NCBI GenBank assembly: GCA_039414355.1
Contig: JBCDJN010000013.1
Coordinates: forward strand, 1-64,000
Length of the DNA: 64,000 nucleotides
Direction: 5' to 3'
Source: JBCCQL01 sp039414355
GTDB lineage: Bacteria > Planctomycetota > Planctomycetia > Pirellulales > Lacipirellulaceae
Shown piece by piece: positions 55,611-64,000 of the stretch. Positions within the stretch are counted from its first letter, which is position 1; the number at the start of each line of letters is the position of its first letter. The notes under the pieces were generated by a model. The model made no database searches. It was not told the origin of the DNA and worked only from the letters and a program-made list of their open reading frames with translations. The translations under genes and the position numbers were made by a program.

Positions 55611-56343
55611 GAGGGGCGATCCCCCAATAGAGCCCCGATCGTTGCAAACAGTCTTCGAACGCGTTGCAATGAAAGTCCCAACAAGCCACCGACGAGTCGG
55701 CAGACCGGTTGAGCCGTTTCCTGCGCGAGGAATCGGCGAAGGGCTACGGGGTCGGAGGATCCACTTCGAGAGAGACGCCAACTCCTTGGCTCTGCACGAG
55801 GCGCCGCGACTTGCGAGTCACTCGGCAGGGACTCGGCGGAAACAACGCGACCAACGTGGGCGCCCCGGGGCCGAGGCCTGCCGGTCTTCATCCCGCCTCT
55901 GTCCTCATGAGTCAGCACTCGAAGTCTTGGGACGCAGGAGTGAGCAGTTTCTCTGGGCCGGCAGGCACAGTCGGGATCTCTTCTCGCGCCTCATCTCCCA
56001 AACGGATCGCTCGCCTCTCAACCATTCGGGCCCGTGATTCGCCGTGAGATCGCACTTGCGAACTAGGGAGCAAGACCAATGCTGGACGGCGGGCGTCCGG
56101 CCTCCATCGGAGCCTTCCTGCGAAATAATCCAAGCGAACCACACGGCCACGCAACGCGCCGCTCGCCGAGAGCTTGGCTCGATCGGCGTCCCCGAGAGGT
56201 TCGAGGCTAGGGGCGCCATCAATCCTTCGCGGTCTCGGGCCGGAGGGCCAGCGACGCGAGTGCCACACGACCGCCAAACCGTGTCAGAAACGTGTCACGC
56301 GGCGAGAACGCGCCGGGATGCAATCGACGTAAGTCGTTCCCAG
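55611..56343. other. Intergenic stretch without a recognisable gene
   Basis: Several overlapping frames exist on both strands, but none shows motifs, a signal peptide or a ribosome binding site. It is probably remains of the mobile region between the PcfJ-like gene and the tRNA-His scar. Confidence 0.45.
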
Positions 56344-56398
56344 AGAAGGGGTGGCTGAGGGGATTCGAACCCCCGGCCTCCGGAATCACAATCCGAAG
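56344..56398 (-). pseudogene. 3' half of a tRNA-His (GTG anticodon), att-like scar
   Basis: Read on the minus strand, the sequence contains an anticodon arm TCGGATTGTGATTCCGG with loop TTGTGAT (anticodon GTG). A variable loop, a T-arm GGGGGTTCGAATCCCCT and the acceptor 3' strand CAGCCAC plus C follow, all as in tRNA-His. The 5' half (matching acceptor strand and D-arm) is absent upstream. A 3' half alone is what integrative elements leave at one end after inserting into a tRNA gene. It is not expected to be functional. Confidence 0.7.
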
Positions 56399-56399
56399 A

Positions 56400-56462
56400 T
56401 TCGATGCCGCATTCGTGTTGGACTTGTTGGACAATCGCGTTGAATCGTCGGGGGATTCCACG
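56400..56462. repeat. 63-bp dispersed repeat, copy B
   Basis: This is the same 63-bp block as at 35886-35948, 79% identical without gaps and in the same orientation. It starts immediately next to the tRNA-His 3' half. The rest of 56463-56877 holds no recognisable gene. Confidence 0.5.
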
Positions 56463-56877
56463 ATCCGCGACTGTTCGTCGTTGGGTTGGGATCGCACCCA
56501 AATGGGCTTCGCGTGGCCCCATCTGTGTCAGATTTGCGTCAGGAATCGTGCTTGTCGGACGATGAGGGCGAGCGTTCCCCTTGGCCGTTCACGCTCGGCG
56601 GCAGCAAGGGATACCGCACCGAGTGGATCGACGAGCACCTGCTCGGGCCGGGTACCCGGCCGTTGCCGGGTTCATCTGTACTCCGAGAGGCGGGGCCAAC
56701 GCCCGGGCACTCTCACGGAACCCGTCGCCCCCACGATCCTCGGCTGCCTTGACGAAGGCTCGTTAGAGGTAGCTCTCATAACCTCGAGGTCGTCAAGCGC
56801 CGCCGCACTACGCACTCTCAGCAAAGCCATAGCACGCCCTCGAACTGCTCGATCTTGAATCGGCTCCGGGCAGAGCA

Positions 56878-58680
56878 TCAGTCGGTTGAACAAGCCTCGC
56901 TCGATGGCAAGCAATCGTACCAGCACCTCTTAAGAAGCGTCGTCGTCACGACCGCCAAGGCTGCGGCTATCGCCGCGGCCCCGTATCGGTGCAAGACTAG
57001 GAAGACCGGCGCTGCGCACAACGAGAGTTGCCAAACGATGCCCACCCCGCAGTTGAACATATCGCGGGCGAAGCTGTCGTTCGGAATAAAGCCGTCCGCG
57101 CTGCTTACAACTCGTTCTCTTACGGGACCCCAATACCCCCACGGGCGAACTAGTCGATAAAAGCGGTCGAGCACCGCGGGGTCGTCTGCCGGCGTCAACA
57201 AGCTGACGACAACCGACACCAAGCCGCTGGCTGCGACGAGTGTCGGCGCAACGACAAAGAAGCTCTGGTCATGCAACCACAACGCAAGTAGCACGCCACT
57301 CGTCATCCCCGCCATGTAGCCGGGCGCGTTGAGTCGCCACCACACCCATTTCAAGACGTTGGGCGCCGCGTACCCACCGAACAGCGCGCCGGCGATCCAC
57401 TGCATGGAGTCGTTGATGGTGCTCGCCTTGAACCCGATCCAGATCCCGGCGACGACAATCAGTGCGCACGACGCGTAGCTGACTACGGCAAGCTCAACAG
57501 GTCGGGCGCCTGGATTGACGTATCGGCGGTACAAGTCGTTGGTCATGTACGCCGCCCCGGCGTTCAAGTTCGAGTCGAAGGTGCTCATGAACGCGGCGAA
57601 CAAACCGGCGAGGAGCAGGCCCGAAAGCCCGACGGGGATGAACTCGGCAATGACCCACGGGAGCACCTGCTCAAAGTCTGCGTCGGCGCCCTGCGCCTGA
57701 ATCGCGTCGGAGTAATAGACCAACGCCAAGACCGAAATGCCGGTGATCAACAGGTAGCGGGGGAGGAAGAGAACCGGTGAGACAATCGCACTCATCAGCG
57801 AAGCCTCGCGCTCATTCCTCGCGGCCAACACGCGTTGCATGTCGTAGCCGGGCGTCGGGCCTGCGACGCTCTTGAGCACGCCGTTGGCGAAGGCCATGAG
57901 CACGAAGGGAGCGAAGCTCGCATAGATGTCGTTCGCGACCACGGTGTTCAAGTGGTCGATCTTGCCCGTCCAGTCAAGGTCGAGCCGCCAGCCGAAGCCG
58001 ATATCACCCCAGCCCGCTGGCGTGGCCGAAGCAATCGACTCCGCGGTTGTTCGGCTCATGGCGATCAGGCCGACGGCGACCGAAGCAACGGTGAGCAACG
58101 CGAACTGAATGACATCGGTCAGCACAACGCTGTGCATGCCGCCCAGCATGACGTACACCGTCGTGATCAGCATCAGCGTCAGCGCGTACGTGTTCGCCGA
58201 GTAATCCCACGGCAAGATCAGCTCGGCGAACTTTCCGACACCGAGGAACGCGTAGGCGATGAAGGCGACGACGGCGACCAGGGCGAACGCGACGACCCCC
58301 AGGTGAGCCAGCTCCAATCCAATCCCTTTACCGAATCGCGTGCGCAACAGGTCCGCCCCGGTCACGGCGCCCGTTCGTCGGATGAACGCGGCGAGGAAAA
58401 CCATCATCACCACCTGGTTGAACGTGGGCCAAAGCCACGGGATCCACAGGCTCTTGACGCCGTAGACGAGCATCCACGCCACCATGACCATGGTGCCCGT
58501 TGCGTCAAACATGCCGGATGCGTTGGAGACGCCCAGCGCGTACCACGGGATCTTTCGCCCCCCCAAGAAGTAGCTGTCGAAGTCCTTCGAGGCCCTTCTC
58601 GACAGCAAGGCCCCGGCTACCAGCGTGGCGATCAAGTAGACCACCAAGATCGCCGCGTCGACGGGGTGAAGTTTGTTCAT
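56878..58680 (-). CDS. Sodium:solute symporter (SSS family), probable sugar transporter
   Basis: This is a ~600-residue SSS/SGLT-family transporter with 13-15 predicted membrane helices. Typical motifs are SKDFDSYFLGGRKIPWYALG, SNASGMFDATGTM, the long helix TTVYVMLGGMHSVVLTDVIQ and the FMSTFDSNLNAGAAYMTNDL region (sodium/substrate site and cytoplasmic gate). ATG 58680 (MNKLHPVDAAI) is preferred over the TTG two codons earlier. It lies 29 bp downstream of the GH130 gene on the same strand, so it is likely to import the oligosaccharide that the GH130 enzyme phosphorolyses. The substrate, a mannoside, is inferred. Confidence 0.93.
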   Translation of the reverse strand: MNKLHPVDAAILVVYLIATLVAGALLSRRASKDFDSYFLGGRKIPWYALGVSNASGMFDATGTMVMVAWMLVYGVKSLWIPWLWPTFNQVVMMVFLAAFIRRTGAVTGADLLRTRFGKGIGLELAHLGVVAFALVAVVAFIAYAFLGVGKFAELILPWDYSANTYALTLMLITTVYVMLGGMHSVVLTDVIQFALLTVASVAVGLIAMSRTTAESIASATPAGWGDIGFGWRLDLDWTGKIDHLNTVVANDIYASFAPFVLMAFANGVLKSVAGPTPGYDMQRVLAARNEREASLMSAIVSPVLFLPRYLLITGISVLALVYYSDAIQAQGADADFEQVLPWVIAEFIPVGLSGLLLAGLFAAFMSTFDSNLNAGAAYMTNDLYRRYVNPGARPVELAVVSYASCALIVVAGIWIGFKASTINDSMQWIAGALFGGYAAPNVLKWVWWRLNAPGYMAGMTSGVLLALWLHDQSFFVVAPTLVAASGLVSVVVSLLTPADDPAVLDRFYRLVRPWGYWGPVRERVVSSADGFIPNDSFARDMFNCGVGIVWQLSLCAAPVFLVLHRYGAAAIAAALAVVTTTLLKRCWYDCLPSSEACSTD

Positions 58681-58709
58681 AGCCAACGGCGACGGGCTGC
58701 TGCCGTCGG

Positions 58710-59753
58710 CTAGTAGACGAGAGAGTCCGACTTGATCGACTCGATGAGTTGCCCCGTGTCGGCGAAGGCCAGGCAGGTCGAGGTGTCGGCGGCGCCGTAG
58801 TAAACCGCAAGCCGACCACTCGCTTCATCGTGCAAAGCGGCGCACGGGAACACGACGTTGTTAACGTGGCCGCCACGCTCGTAATCCATCTCTGGCGTGA
58901 GCAGCAGGTCACGCTTGCGGTAGAGCACCTTGGTCGGATCATTCAGGTCGAGAAGCGCGCCGCCCATCGAGTACTCAAAACCGTTGCAGGTGTCCATCAC
59001 CCCGTGATAGAGAATCAGCCAGCCGTCCGGCGTCTTGATCGGGTTGGGGCCGGCGCCGATCTTCGTGACCTGCCACCAGATCCCGTGCTCGAGACCTCCG
59101 CTGCGCATCAAGAGCCGATGCCCGCCCCAATGCTCGAGGTCGGGGCTGCGGCTGATGTGGATGTCGCCAAACGGGGTATGCCCCAGATCGCTCGGGCGGC
59201 TGAGCATCCAGTAGAAGCCGCCGATCTTCTCCGGGAACAGCACGCCGTTGCGGTTCGAAGGCAAGAACGCGTTTTCAAGGCGGTGAAACTGCTTGAAGTC
59301 GGTCGTCTTCGCCATCCCGATTGTGGGGCCCGCGTCTCCCGCGCACCACGTGATGTAGAACTCGCCGTCGACTTCGCACACGCGTGGATCGTAGGCGTAC
59401 TCCTGGTCCGGCCGCGCCGTTACGTCCGTGGCGAACGTGATCGGCTCGGTCTCAATTTGCCACGACAAGCCGTCGGTGCTTGAACCGAAGTGCAGCCTTG
59501 GGAACCGAGTCTTCTTCTCGACGCGGAATACTCCGACGAACCTACCCTCGAACGGCACGATCGCCGAGTTGAACACTCCGAGGAAGCCCGGATATTCCGA
59601 GGGTTTGATGACGGGGTTGGCGTCGTATCGCCATACAACATCGCAACACCGCGGCGGCCGAGCCTGCCAGGGCACACTGGCGCCGCCGTGAGTCGTCGTG
59701 GCAACCGAAATCGGCCCTTCTTGTTGGCCGTTGGTGGCAGGCGGCGCGGACAT
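58710..59753 (-). CDS. GH130 family glycoside phosphorylase (beta-mannoside type)
   Basis: ATG 59753 (MSAPPATNGQQEGPISVATT) gives a ~347-residue protein; the frame runs further upstream without homology. It has the five-bladed propeller of GH130: DANPVIKPSEYPGFLGVFNS, GRFVGVFRVEK, the catalytic-acid region EYAYDPRVCEVDGEFYITW, LPSNRNGVLFPEKIGGFYWM, GAGPNPIKTPDGWLILYHGV and AVYYGAADTSTCLAFAD. GH130 enzymes phosphorolyse beta-1,2- or beta-1,4-mannosides (or mannosyl-glucose) to mannose-1-phosphate. There is no signal peptide, as expected for an intracellular phosphorylase. The subfamily and linkage cannot be decided by eye. It sits between an SSS transporter and a divergent LacI regulator, forming a compact uptake-and-cleavage unit. 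Confidence 0.92.
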   Translation of the reverse strand: MSAPPATNGQQEGPISVATTTHGGASVPWQARPPRCCDVVWRYDANPVIKPSEYPGFLGVFNSAIVPFEGRFVGVFRVEKKTRFPRLHFGSSTDGLSWQIETEPITFATDVTARPDQEYAYDPRVCEVDGEFYITWCAGDAGPTIGMAKTTDFKQFHRLENAFLPSNRNGVLFPEKIGGFYWMLSRPSDLGHTPFGDIHISRSPDLEHWGGHRLLMRSGGLEHGIWWQVTKIGAGPNPIKTPDGWLILYHGVMDTCNGFEYSMGGALLDLNDPTKVLYRKRDLLLTPEMDYERGGHVNNVVFPCAALHDEASGRLAVYYGAADTSTCLAFADTGQLIESIKSDSLVY

Positions 59754-59785
59754 AGCGATTGCTTTCTCGTAGGGCTCAGAGACCC

Positions 59786-60002
59786 GTCTCAAGGTCAGCG
59801 TGTGATCTACAACAGGGCACCACTGCCATGGACGCCACGGCGCGACGCCCGCTTCAGGTCGCGGAAGGAAGCCCCACACGATAATCGAGTTGGCGCTTGC
59901 GCTGTCTCAAAGTCGGATCGAAGCTCGGGACTCAACCTGCTCCAGCTATCCTTCATCTAAAGTACGTCAGATAGTCCAATTCTACCAGACACTGTCTCAA
60001 AA
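59786..60002. promoter_or_regulatory. Divergent control region with repeated GTCTCAA elements
   Basis: The 525-bp gap between the GH130 and LacI genes contains GTCTCAA three times (59786-59792, within 59902-59912 as CTGTCTCAAAG, and within 59992-60002 as CTGTCTCAAAA). The last two share a 10-base core 90 bp apart. They could be regulator half-sites, although no perfect LacI-type palindrome was seen. No gene is visible in the gap. Confidence 0.25.
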
Positions 60003-60278
60003 GGCGCCTGGCAGGCCGGTTCGGAGCGAAACCGAGCCGCCAGACCCACGCGTCTCGGGGCATCGCCGCTCGGCGCCGACCGCGGCCACTGCACGTTTTC
60101 ACTACGGGGCAGCCCCCCAGGCCTGGCGGCGAGGGCATCTCTTTGGACCGCACCGGCCTTGACCTAGACTAGCGCCGTTGTCGGCTGCAAGTGGCGCCGA
60201 CGAAAGGAAAATCCATCCCAACGAAACGCGAGCCCGGCGGCGTCGAGGCGCCAGCGGGTGCGGGAGGCTACTGCGTCG

Positions 60279-61349
60279 ATGGCGAATGCCAAGAAGAAGC
60301 TGCCGCGGCTCAAGGACGTTGCCGCCGCGGCGAAAGTCTCGCCAGCAGCCGCTTCACGCATCCTCAGCGGCGACGATTCGGAGTTTGCCGAGGCGACCTG
60401 CCAGCGCGTGATCGAAACGGCCCGCAAGCTGGGCTGGCGGAGAAACCTGCTGGTTAAGAGCATCCAGCAGGGCGCCACGAAGACAATCGGCGTGATGATC
60501 CCGCCGCACGACTCGTTTTGGGTCGGCGTGATCGCAGGGATTCACCTTTGCTTGACCCGAGAAGACTACCTGCCCATCACGGTATGGATTGGGGATGGCC
60601 GAGAGACCCCCGACTTTGGGAAAGACGCGGCCGACGGGGTCGAGCAGATCAATCGTCTCCTCGATCGCCGAGTCGACGGCTTGATCCTCTGGCCCGGTTT
60701 CGCGGCGGCGTTCTATCAGCACTACCGGGAACTCGTCGAGAAACGTATCCCGGTCGTGGTGATCGACCACGAACGATCCGACGAAGACTTGGCCGACTCG
60801 ATCGAAACCGACGAGTCGCTGGGAGCGAGCATTGCCGCCGACCACCTCCTCGGGCTAGGGCACCGGCGTATCGCGTGTTTCTCCGCCCGTGAAACGACTT
60901 GGCAGGCGTGGGCGGTGCGGCGACGCACGCTTTTTGAGAAGGCCGTCAAGGAGAAGGCTTCGCTGGAAGTCACCAGCTGGACCACCAATGCCGAGGGGAC
61001 CGATGGCCCCGAGGTCGCTAGCGAGATCATCCGCAGCCGGCCGACGGCTGTCTTCGCCGTCACCGACCACCAAGCGCGGCTGCTGTACCGCGCCGCGGCA
61101 CAAGAGGGCGTCCGAGTACCAGACGACCTCTCGGTCTTGGGCTACGCCGACCTCGACTTCGCGTCCGAATTATCCCCCGGGTTAACGACGATCCGGCAGC
61201 AGCCCGACAAGATCGGGATGGCGGCGGCCGAGTCGATCCTCGGCCGCCTAAAGCGGGGCGCGGCAACCGAGCAGTCGCAAGTGCAACGGATCCCGGTAGA
61301 GCTTGTCGTGCGAGAATCAACCAGCGAACCGCCTGCAGCTCGCGGGTAA
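60279..61349 (+). CDS. LacI family transcriptional regulator
   Basis: ATG 60279 (MANAKKKLPRLKDVAAAAKV) gives a 356-residue LacI/GalR protein. The DNA-binding domain (LKDVAAAAKVSPAAASRILS, hinge helix near RRNLLVKSIQQG) is followed by the periplasmic-binding-like core: KTIGVMIPPHDSFWVGVIAG, VDGLILWPG, IPVVVIDHERSD, AADHLLGLGHRRIACFSA, AVFAVTDHQARLLYRAA and VLGYADLDFASELSPGLTTI. It is divergent from the GH130/SSS genes and probably represses them until a sugar ligand binds. The D-loop DHER is a little unusual in that Asp-His precedes the usual ligand residues. Confidence 0.93.
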   Translation: MANAKKKLPRLKDVAAAAKVSPAAASRILSGDDSEFAEATCQRVIETARKLGWRRNLLVKSIQQGATKTIGVMIPPHDSFWVGVIAGIHLCLTREDYLPITVWIGDGRETPDFGKDAADGVEQINRLLDRRVDGLILWPGFAAAFYQHYRELVEKRIPVVVIDHERSDEDLADSIETDESLGASIAADHLLGLGHRRIACFSARETTWQAWAVRRRTLFEKAVKEKASLEVTSWTTNAEGTDGPEVASEIIRSRPTAVFAVTDHQARLLYRAAAQEGVRVPDDLSVLGYADLDFASELSPGLTTIRQQPDKIGMAAAESILGRLKRGAATEQSQVQRIPVELVVRESTSEPPAARG

Positions 61350-61463
61350 TTGACGATCCCCGGAGATCGTCGGGCGTCTCCCTAGTCGTTCGCATCGTGG
61401 CTGCAGTCCTGGAGTTGCTCTGCCGTGGCGTGAAGAATTTGCGAGAGAACTGCGGGCAAAATC

Positions 61464-61492
61464 TTGACAGGGCTCGAAACGATGGTTAAGGT
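61464..61492 (+). promoter_or_regulatory. Possible sigma-70 promoter of the DUF1559 gene
   Basis: TTGACA (61464-61469) is the exact -35 consensus, followed by a 17-bp spacer and TAAGGT (61487-61492). It lies ~350 bp before the DUF1559 start and just upstream of two hairpins, so the transcript would have a long leader. Confidence 0.45.
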
Positions 61493-61517
61493 TCGCGAAG
61501 TTATGGACTGTCGGGAA

Positions 61518-61557
61518 GCTTCTAAACTACTTTAGAAGCGTCGGCTCGGAGAGCCGA
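61518..61557 (+). promoter_or_regulatory. Two adjacent perfect hairpins in the DUF1559 leader
   Basis: GCTTCTAAA (61518-61526) pairs with TTTAGAAGC (61531-61539) around CTAC. One base later TCGGCTC (61541-61547) pairs with GAGCCGA (61551-61557) around GGA. Both are perfect. The first is AT-rich and could be a regulator operator; together they could be a structured 5' leader. Bases 61558-61837 of the leader show no gene. Confidence 0.5.
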
Positions 61558-61837
61558 TGACAGGGCGTCGGCCAAGTTTCAGTGGCCCGGCAACCACCCG
61601 TTAGTACCGCTTTCGCATCGGCATGGCACTTGGTGCTTGCCCTGCTTAGGCCGGTCGGCGGTGCCGGGCAAAACCAAAGTGGGGCACCACGGCGAACCAA
61701 TAGCGTTGGTGACTTGGCCCTGGCCGGTCTCCGCGCCGCGGTCCGTAAGGGTTGTGGCAGCCGAGTTCAACGACCTGCGAGCTTGTCAAAGGTCGAGAAT
61801 CGGGGCCGCGTCCACTCCCGTAGGGAAGGACTTCTTC

Positions 61838-62974
61838 ATGCGAAAGTTAACGCGAGTTAACGTGCCGGGAAGTGGCGCCGTCGGCAGGAGCTCAGGCTTC
61901 ACCCTCGTCGAGCTCTTGGTCGTGATTGCGATCATCGGCATCCTCATCGCTCTGCTGCTGCCTGCCGTCCAATCGGCGCGAGAGGCGGCGCGACGCTCGC
62001 AGTGCAAGGTCAACCTCAAGAACCTCGGCCTTGCGTTCGTGAACCATCACGATATTCATGGCTCGCTGCCGTCCGGCGGGTGGAACGGGGCCTTCACGGG
62101 AGATCCGAATCTGGGCTTCGGGCGAACGCAGCCCGGCGGGTGGATCTACAGCTGCCTGCCGTTCATCGAGCAGCAAGCACTGTTTGACTTGGGCTCTGGA
62201 CTCGAACTGGGCACGCCCGAACACGCCGCGGCCGCGGTCCAGCGTGACGAAACCCCCTTGCCAGTGCTCACTTGCCCCTCGAGACGCGCCCCTGGCGTGG
62301 TGCCAAACAGCCAGTTCAAGTACCCCGCCAACGGTGGGCAAAATCAGGTGCAGGGGCGGAGTGACTACGCCGGGAGCGTTGGGGATGTACGGAACTTTGA
62401 GAGCCTCTGCGGCACCGGCCCTTCTGATATCTTCCCGTCCGGCAACTGGCAGGAGCTCTACCGGAACGGGAGCGTCCGACGAACGCTCAACAGCACCTTC
62501 CGCCAAATCTACGCCCGTGCCCTGACAAGTCTCGACCAGCGGACAATCACCGGAACCTGCTTCTGCGGATCCGAGGTCGACTACGGCGATATCACAGACG
62601 GCACAAGCAACACCTACGCCGCCGGTGAACGCTACATTGCTCCCGGCAGTTTCGAGGGCGGGGCGTCGATATCAAACGACTGGTCGATGTATGCGGGCAT
62701 GCAGGACGATACAGGACGCTCGGCCTTCGTCCTGTTGGATCCTGTTACCCTCCAGCCCACACGAGTCGAGCAGTTTCCACCACAGAGAATCCTCTCCGAC
62801 AATGATGACGTTGCTGACGGCGAAGCCCGCTACAATTTCGGCTCCGCTCATGCCGGCGGGGCACATATGGTATTTTGCGACGGTTCGGTTAGATTGGTAG
62901 AATTCGAGATCGATCCGGTTGTGCACGCCTTCCAAGCCAACCGGCAGGACGGGCAGGTAATCCCAAGCAACTAG
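61838..62974 (+). CDS. DUF1559 (SBP_bac_10) family protein with pseudopilin N-terminus
   Basis: ATG 61838 (MRKLTRVNVPGSGAVGRSSG) follows a good ribosome binding site (GGGAAGGA). The 378-residue protein has the prepilin core GFTLVELLVVIAIIGILIAL then LPAVQSAREAARRS, and the family end motif SAHAGGAHMVFCDGSVRLVE. Upstream frames continue open but carry no homology. It is the third DUF1559 gene of the window and precedes a LamG-like secreted protein by ~96 bp, probably in one transcript. Confidence 0.93.
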   Translation: MRKLTRVNVPGSGAVGRSSGFTLVELLVVIAIIGILIALLLPAVQSAREAARRSQCKVNLKNLGLAFVNHHDIHGSLPSGGWNGAFTGDPNLGFGRTQPGGWIYSCLPFIEQQALFDLGSGLELGTPEHAAAAVQRDETPLPVLTCPSRRAPGVVPNSQFKYPANGGQNQVQGRSDYAGSVGDVRNFESLCGTGPSDIFPSGNWQELYRNGSVRRTLNSTFRQIYARALTSLDQRTITGTCFCGSEVDYGDITDGTSNTYAAGERYIAPGSFEGGASISNDWSMYAGMQDDTGRSAFVLLDPVTLQPTRVEQFPPQRILSDNDDVADGEARYNFGSAHAGGAHMVFCDGSVRLVEFEIDPVVHAFQANRQDGQVIPSN

Positions 62975-63070
62975 AGAGCCAGAAGCAAGCGGCGGTTCAG
63001 ACAAGACGGCGACACAAGGTATCGGTTCGACTTAGTGAAGCAATAAAGCCGACGACTAGAAGGTGCTACT

Positions 63071-64000
63071 GTGCTCGAATGGCTCAGGCGTGATTGCGCC
63101 ACCTCATCGATTCTCATCCTGATCGCGGTCATCTTGGCCGGGCCCTCCACAGCCTCTGCCCAATACGCCAAGTTCCGCCTGTACGACTTCGAAGACGGAA
63201 CGCCCGGGGCGACGGCGAACTCAACGGCCGACGTTCTTGTTGACCCCTTCATTGCGGGCACGGTCACACAGACCATCACGAGCGCCAACGGACTGACCAC
63301 CGTCACGGGCGTCGTCGATGTCTCTGAGATTGCCCCGATCTTGGGGCTCTCCGCGAAGGTCGGGGTCCGCAACGGCGACTTGCTGAGCGCGATCCAAAAC
63401 ACGCGTGCTCAAGTGGCGCCACCGCTCACTCTGGCGGGCGGCTCGCCAAACTTCATCGACATTTCCCCGGGCTCCGGCCTGGAGAACACCAGGGCAATCA
63501 ACCTAACCGGGACCACCGCTCTGGAGTTCAACGCGGGCGACGTGCTTCAGTCGGTAGGTCACCAAAACTACGACGTCAACCAAGACTTCGGCTTCGTCGC
63601 CTTCAACGGCAGCAACGTCTTTCGCGGGTTCACGTTTCTCACCCAGGCGTGGGTGCGGCCCGATTCTGCCTCAGACGGAACTCGGCAAATCGTCTTCAAC
63701 ATGGGCGACGAGACCGGCGGGGTCGGGATCTCCGCCAGTGGGTTCTGGGAGGCGTTGGCCCTGGGCCCAGCGGGTGACCCCCAGGGCTCGGGATCGATCA
63801 CGTCCAATGTGGAAGTCGAGTTCGACGAGTGGGCGCACGTCGCCATCCTTAGGGCGGCGAACACTTCTCTGCTCTACATCAACGGTTCGCTCGCCGCGTC
63901 GCAGCCACCCACCGGGGTCGGCTTCTTCAACAACTACGGTGAGTTCGTCACGATCGGCACCGACGACCAGGACATCTTCGGCAGCGACGCGAACTTCGAC
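63071..64000 (+). CDS. Exported LamG/concanavalin-like protein, cut by window end
   Basis: GTG 63071 (MLEWLRRDCATSSILILIAV) gives a signal peptide ending STASAQ, with AGAAGG about 8 bp upstream. The frame stays open to base 64000, so at least 310 residues are encoded and the stop is outside. After FRLYDFEDGTPGATANSTAD comes a beta-rich region. VFRGFTFLTQAWVRPDSASD, EFDEWAHVAILRAANTSLLY and INGSLAASQPPTG are typical of a LamG/concanavalin-like fold. A PEP-CTERM tail would be expected beyond the window. The family assignment is moderate. Confidence 0.75.
   Translation, partial: MLEWLRRDCATSSILILIAVILAGPSTASAQYAKFRLYDFEDGTPGATANSTADVLVDPFIAGTVTQTITSANGLTTVTGVVDVSEIAPILGLSAKVGVRNGDLLSAIQNTRAQVAPPLTLAGGSPNFIDISPGSGLENTRAINLTGTTALEFNAGDVLQSVGHQNYDVNQDFGFVAFNGSNVFRGFTFLTQAWVRPDSASDGTRQIVFNMGDETGGVGISASGFWEALALGPAGDPQGSGSITSNVEVEFDEWAHVAILRAANTSLLYINGSLAASQPPTGVGFFNNYGEFVTIGTDDQDIFGSDANFD

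Noticed and set aside
56344..56434. A complete functional tRNA-His gene
   Set aside because: The acceptor 5' strand and D-arm cannot be found upstream of the anticodon arm; only the 3' half matches.
57835..58713. Plus-strand 292-codon frame opposite the SSS transporter
   Set aside because: His/Gln/Arg-rich antisense of a hydrophobic transporter; not coding.

Overview
The window looks like a chromosome segment from a high-GC planctomycete, most likely of the Pirellulales/Lacipirellulaceae type (inference from gene content, not from a marker gene). The signs are three DUF1559 pseudopilin-like proteins, many secreted proteins ending in a dockerin-like Ca-binding repeat (DAADYTVWRD type) followed by a PEP-CTERM tail, ECF sigma factors paired with a FecR protein or a WD40 Ser/Thr kinase, and a very large protein with an LEPR-like N-terminal motif. 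GTG and TTG starts and 4-bp ATGA/GTGA overlaps are common.

Layout. 1-4.5 kb: the end of a GH78 alpha-L-rhamnosidase, a GH99-like secreted hydrolase, and a convergent zinc-type alcohol dehydrogenase whose N-terminal extension resembles a microcompartment encapsulation peptide. 4.7-6.2 kb: a broken CapA-like gene joined to an alpha/beta hydrolase. 6.2-11.3 kb: two exported cyanophycinase-like proteins flanking an Lrp/AsnC regulator and a two-gene operon (TIGR00300 ornithine cyclodeaminase-type plus amidinotransferase/arginine dihydrolase-type) that looks like a split form of cyanobacterial AgrE/ArgZ. 11.4-12.3 kb: decayed kinase, sigma-factor and serine-hydrolase fragments. 12.8-16.7 kb: a four-module beta-helix PEP-CTERM protein with a dead paralogue beside it. 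17.7-22.7 kb: a five-gene operon (SDR, GT2, alpha/beta hydrolase, KAS III, GT1) probably making a glycosylated lipid or ketide.

23.6-35.1 kb: a beta-glucan (laminarin-like) utilisation region. It holds PEP-CTERM proteins, DUF1559, an ECF sigma factor, a FecR anti-sigma protein with two lectin-like outer domains, GH30 and GH16, and is bracketed by two paralogous PEP-CTERM genes. 36.2-44.9 kb: a small membrane-protein/acidic-peptide pair, then a sigma factor, WD40 kinase, DUF1559, lipoprotein and HAF-repeat array. Both the sigma gene and the kinase gene carry an indel. 45-53.5 kb: one very large PPC-repeat protein with a clostripain-like (C11) protease domain, split by one frameshift.

53.5-56.9 kb: a remnant mobile region with an HNH-nuclease fragment, a PcfJ-domain protein and the 3' half of a tRNA-His, an att-like scar. 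56.9-61.3 kb: a mannoside locus (SSS symporter, GH130 phosphorylase, divergent LacI regulator). 61.4-64 kb: a DUF1559 gene behind a structured leader and a LamG-like secreted protein cut by the window end.

Taken together the genes suggest a surface-attached polysaccharide degrader that scavenges rhamnosides, beta-glucans, mannosides and possibly cyanophycin. At least four indels interrupt otherwise intact genes. They may be real, phase-variable or sequencing errors, and only reads can decide.
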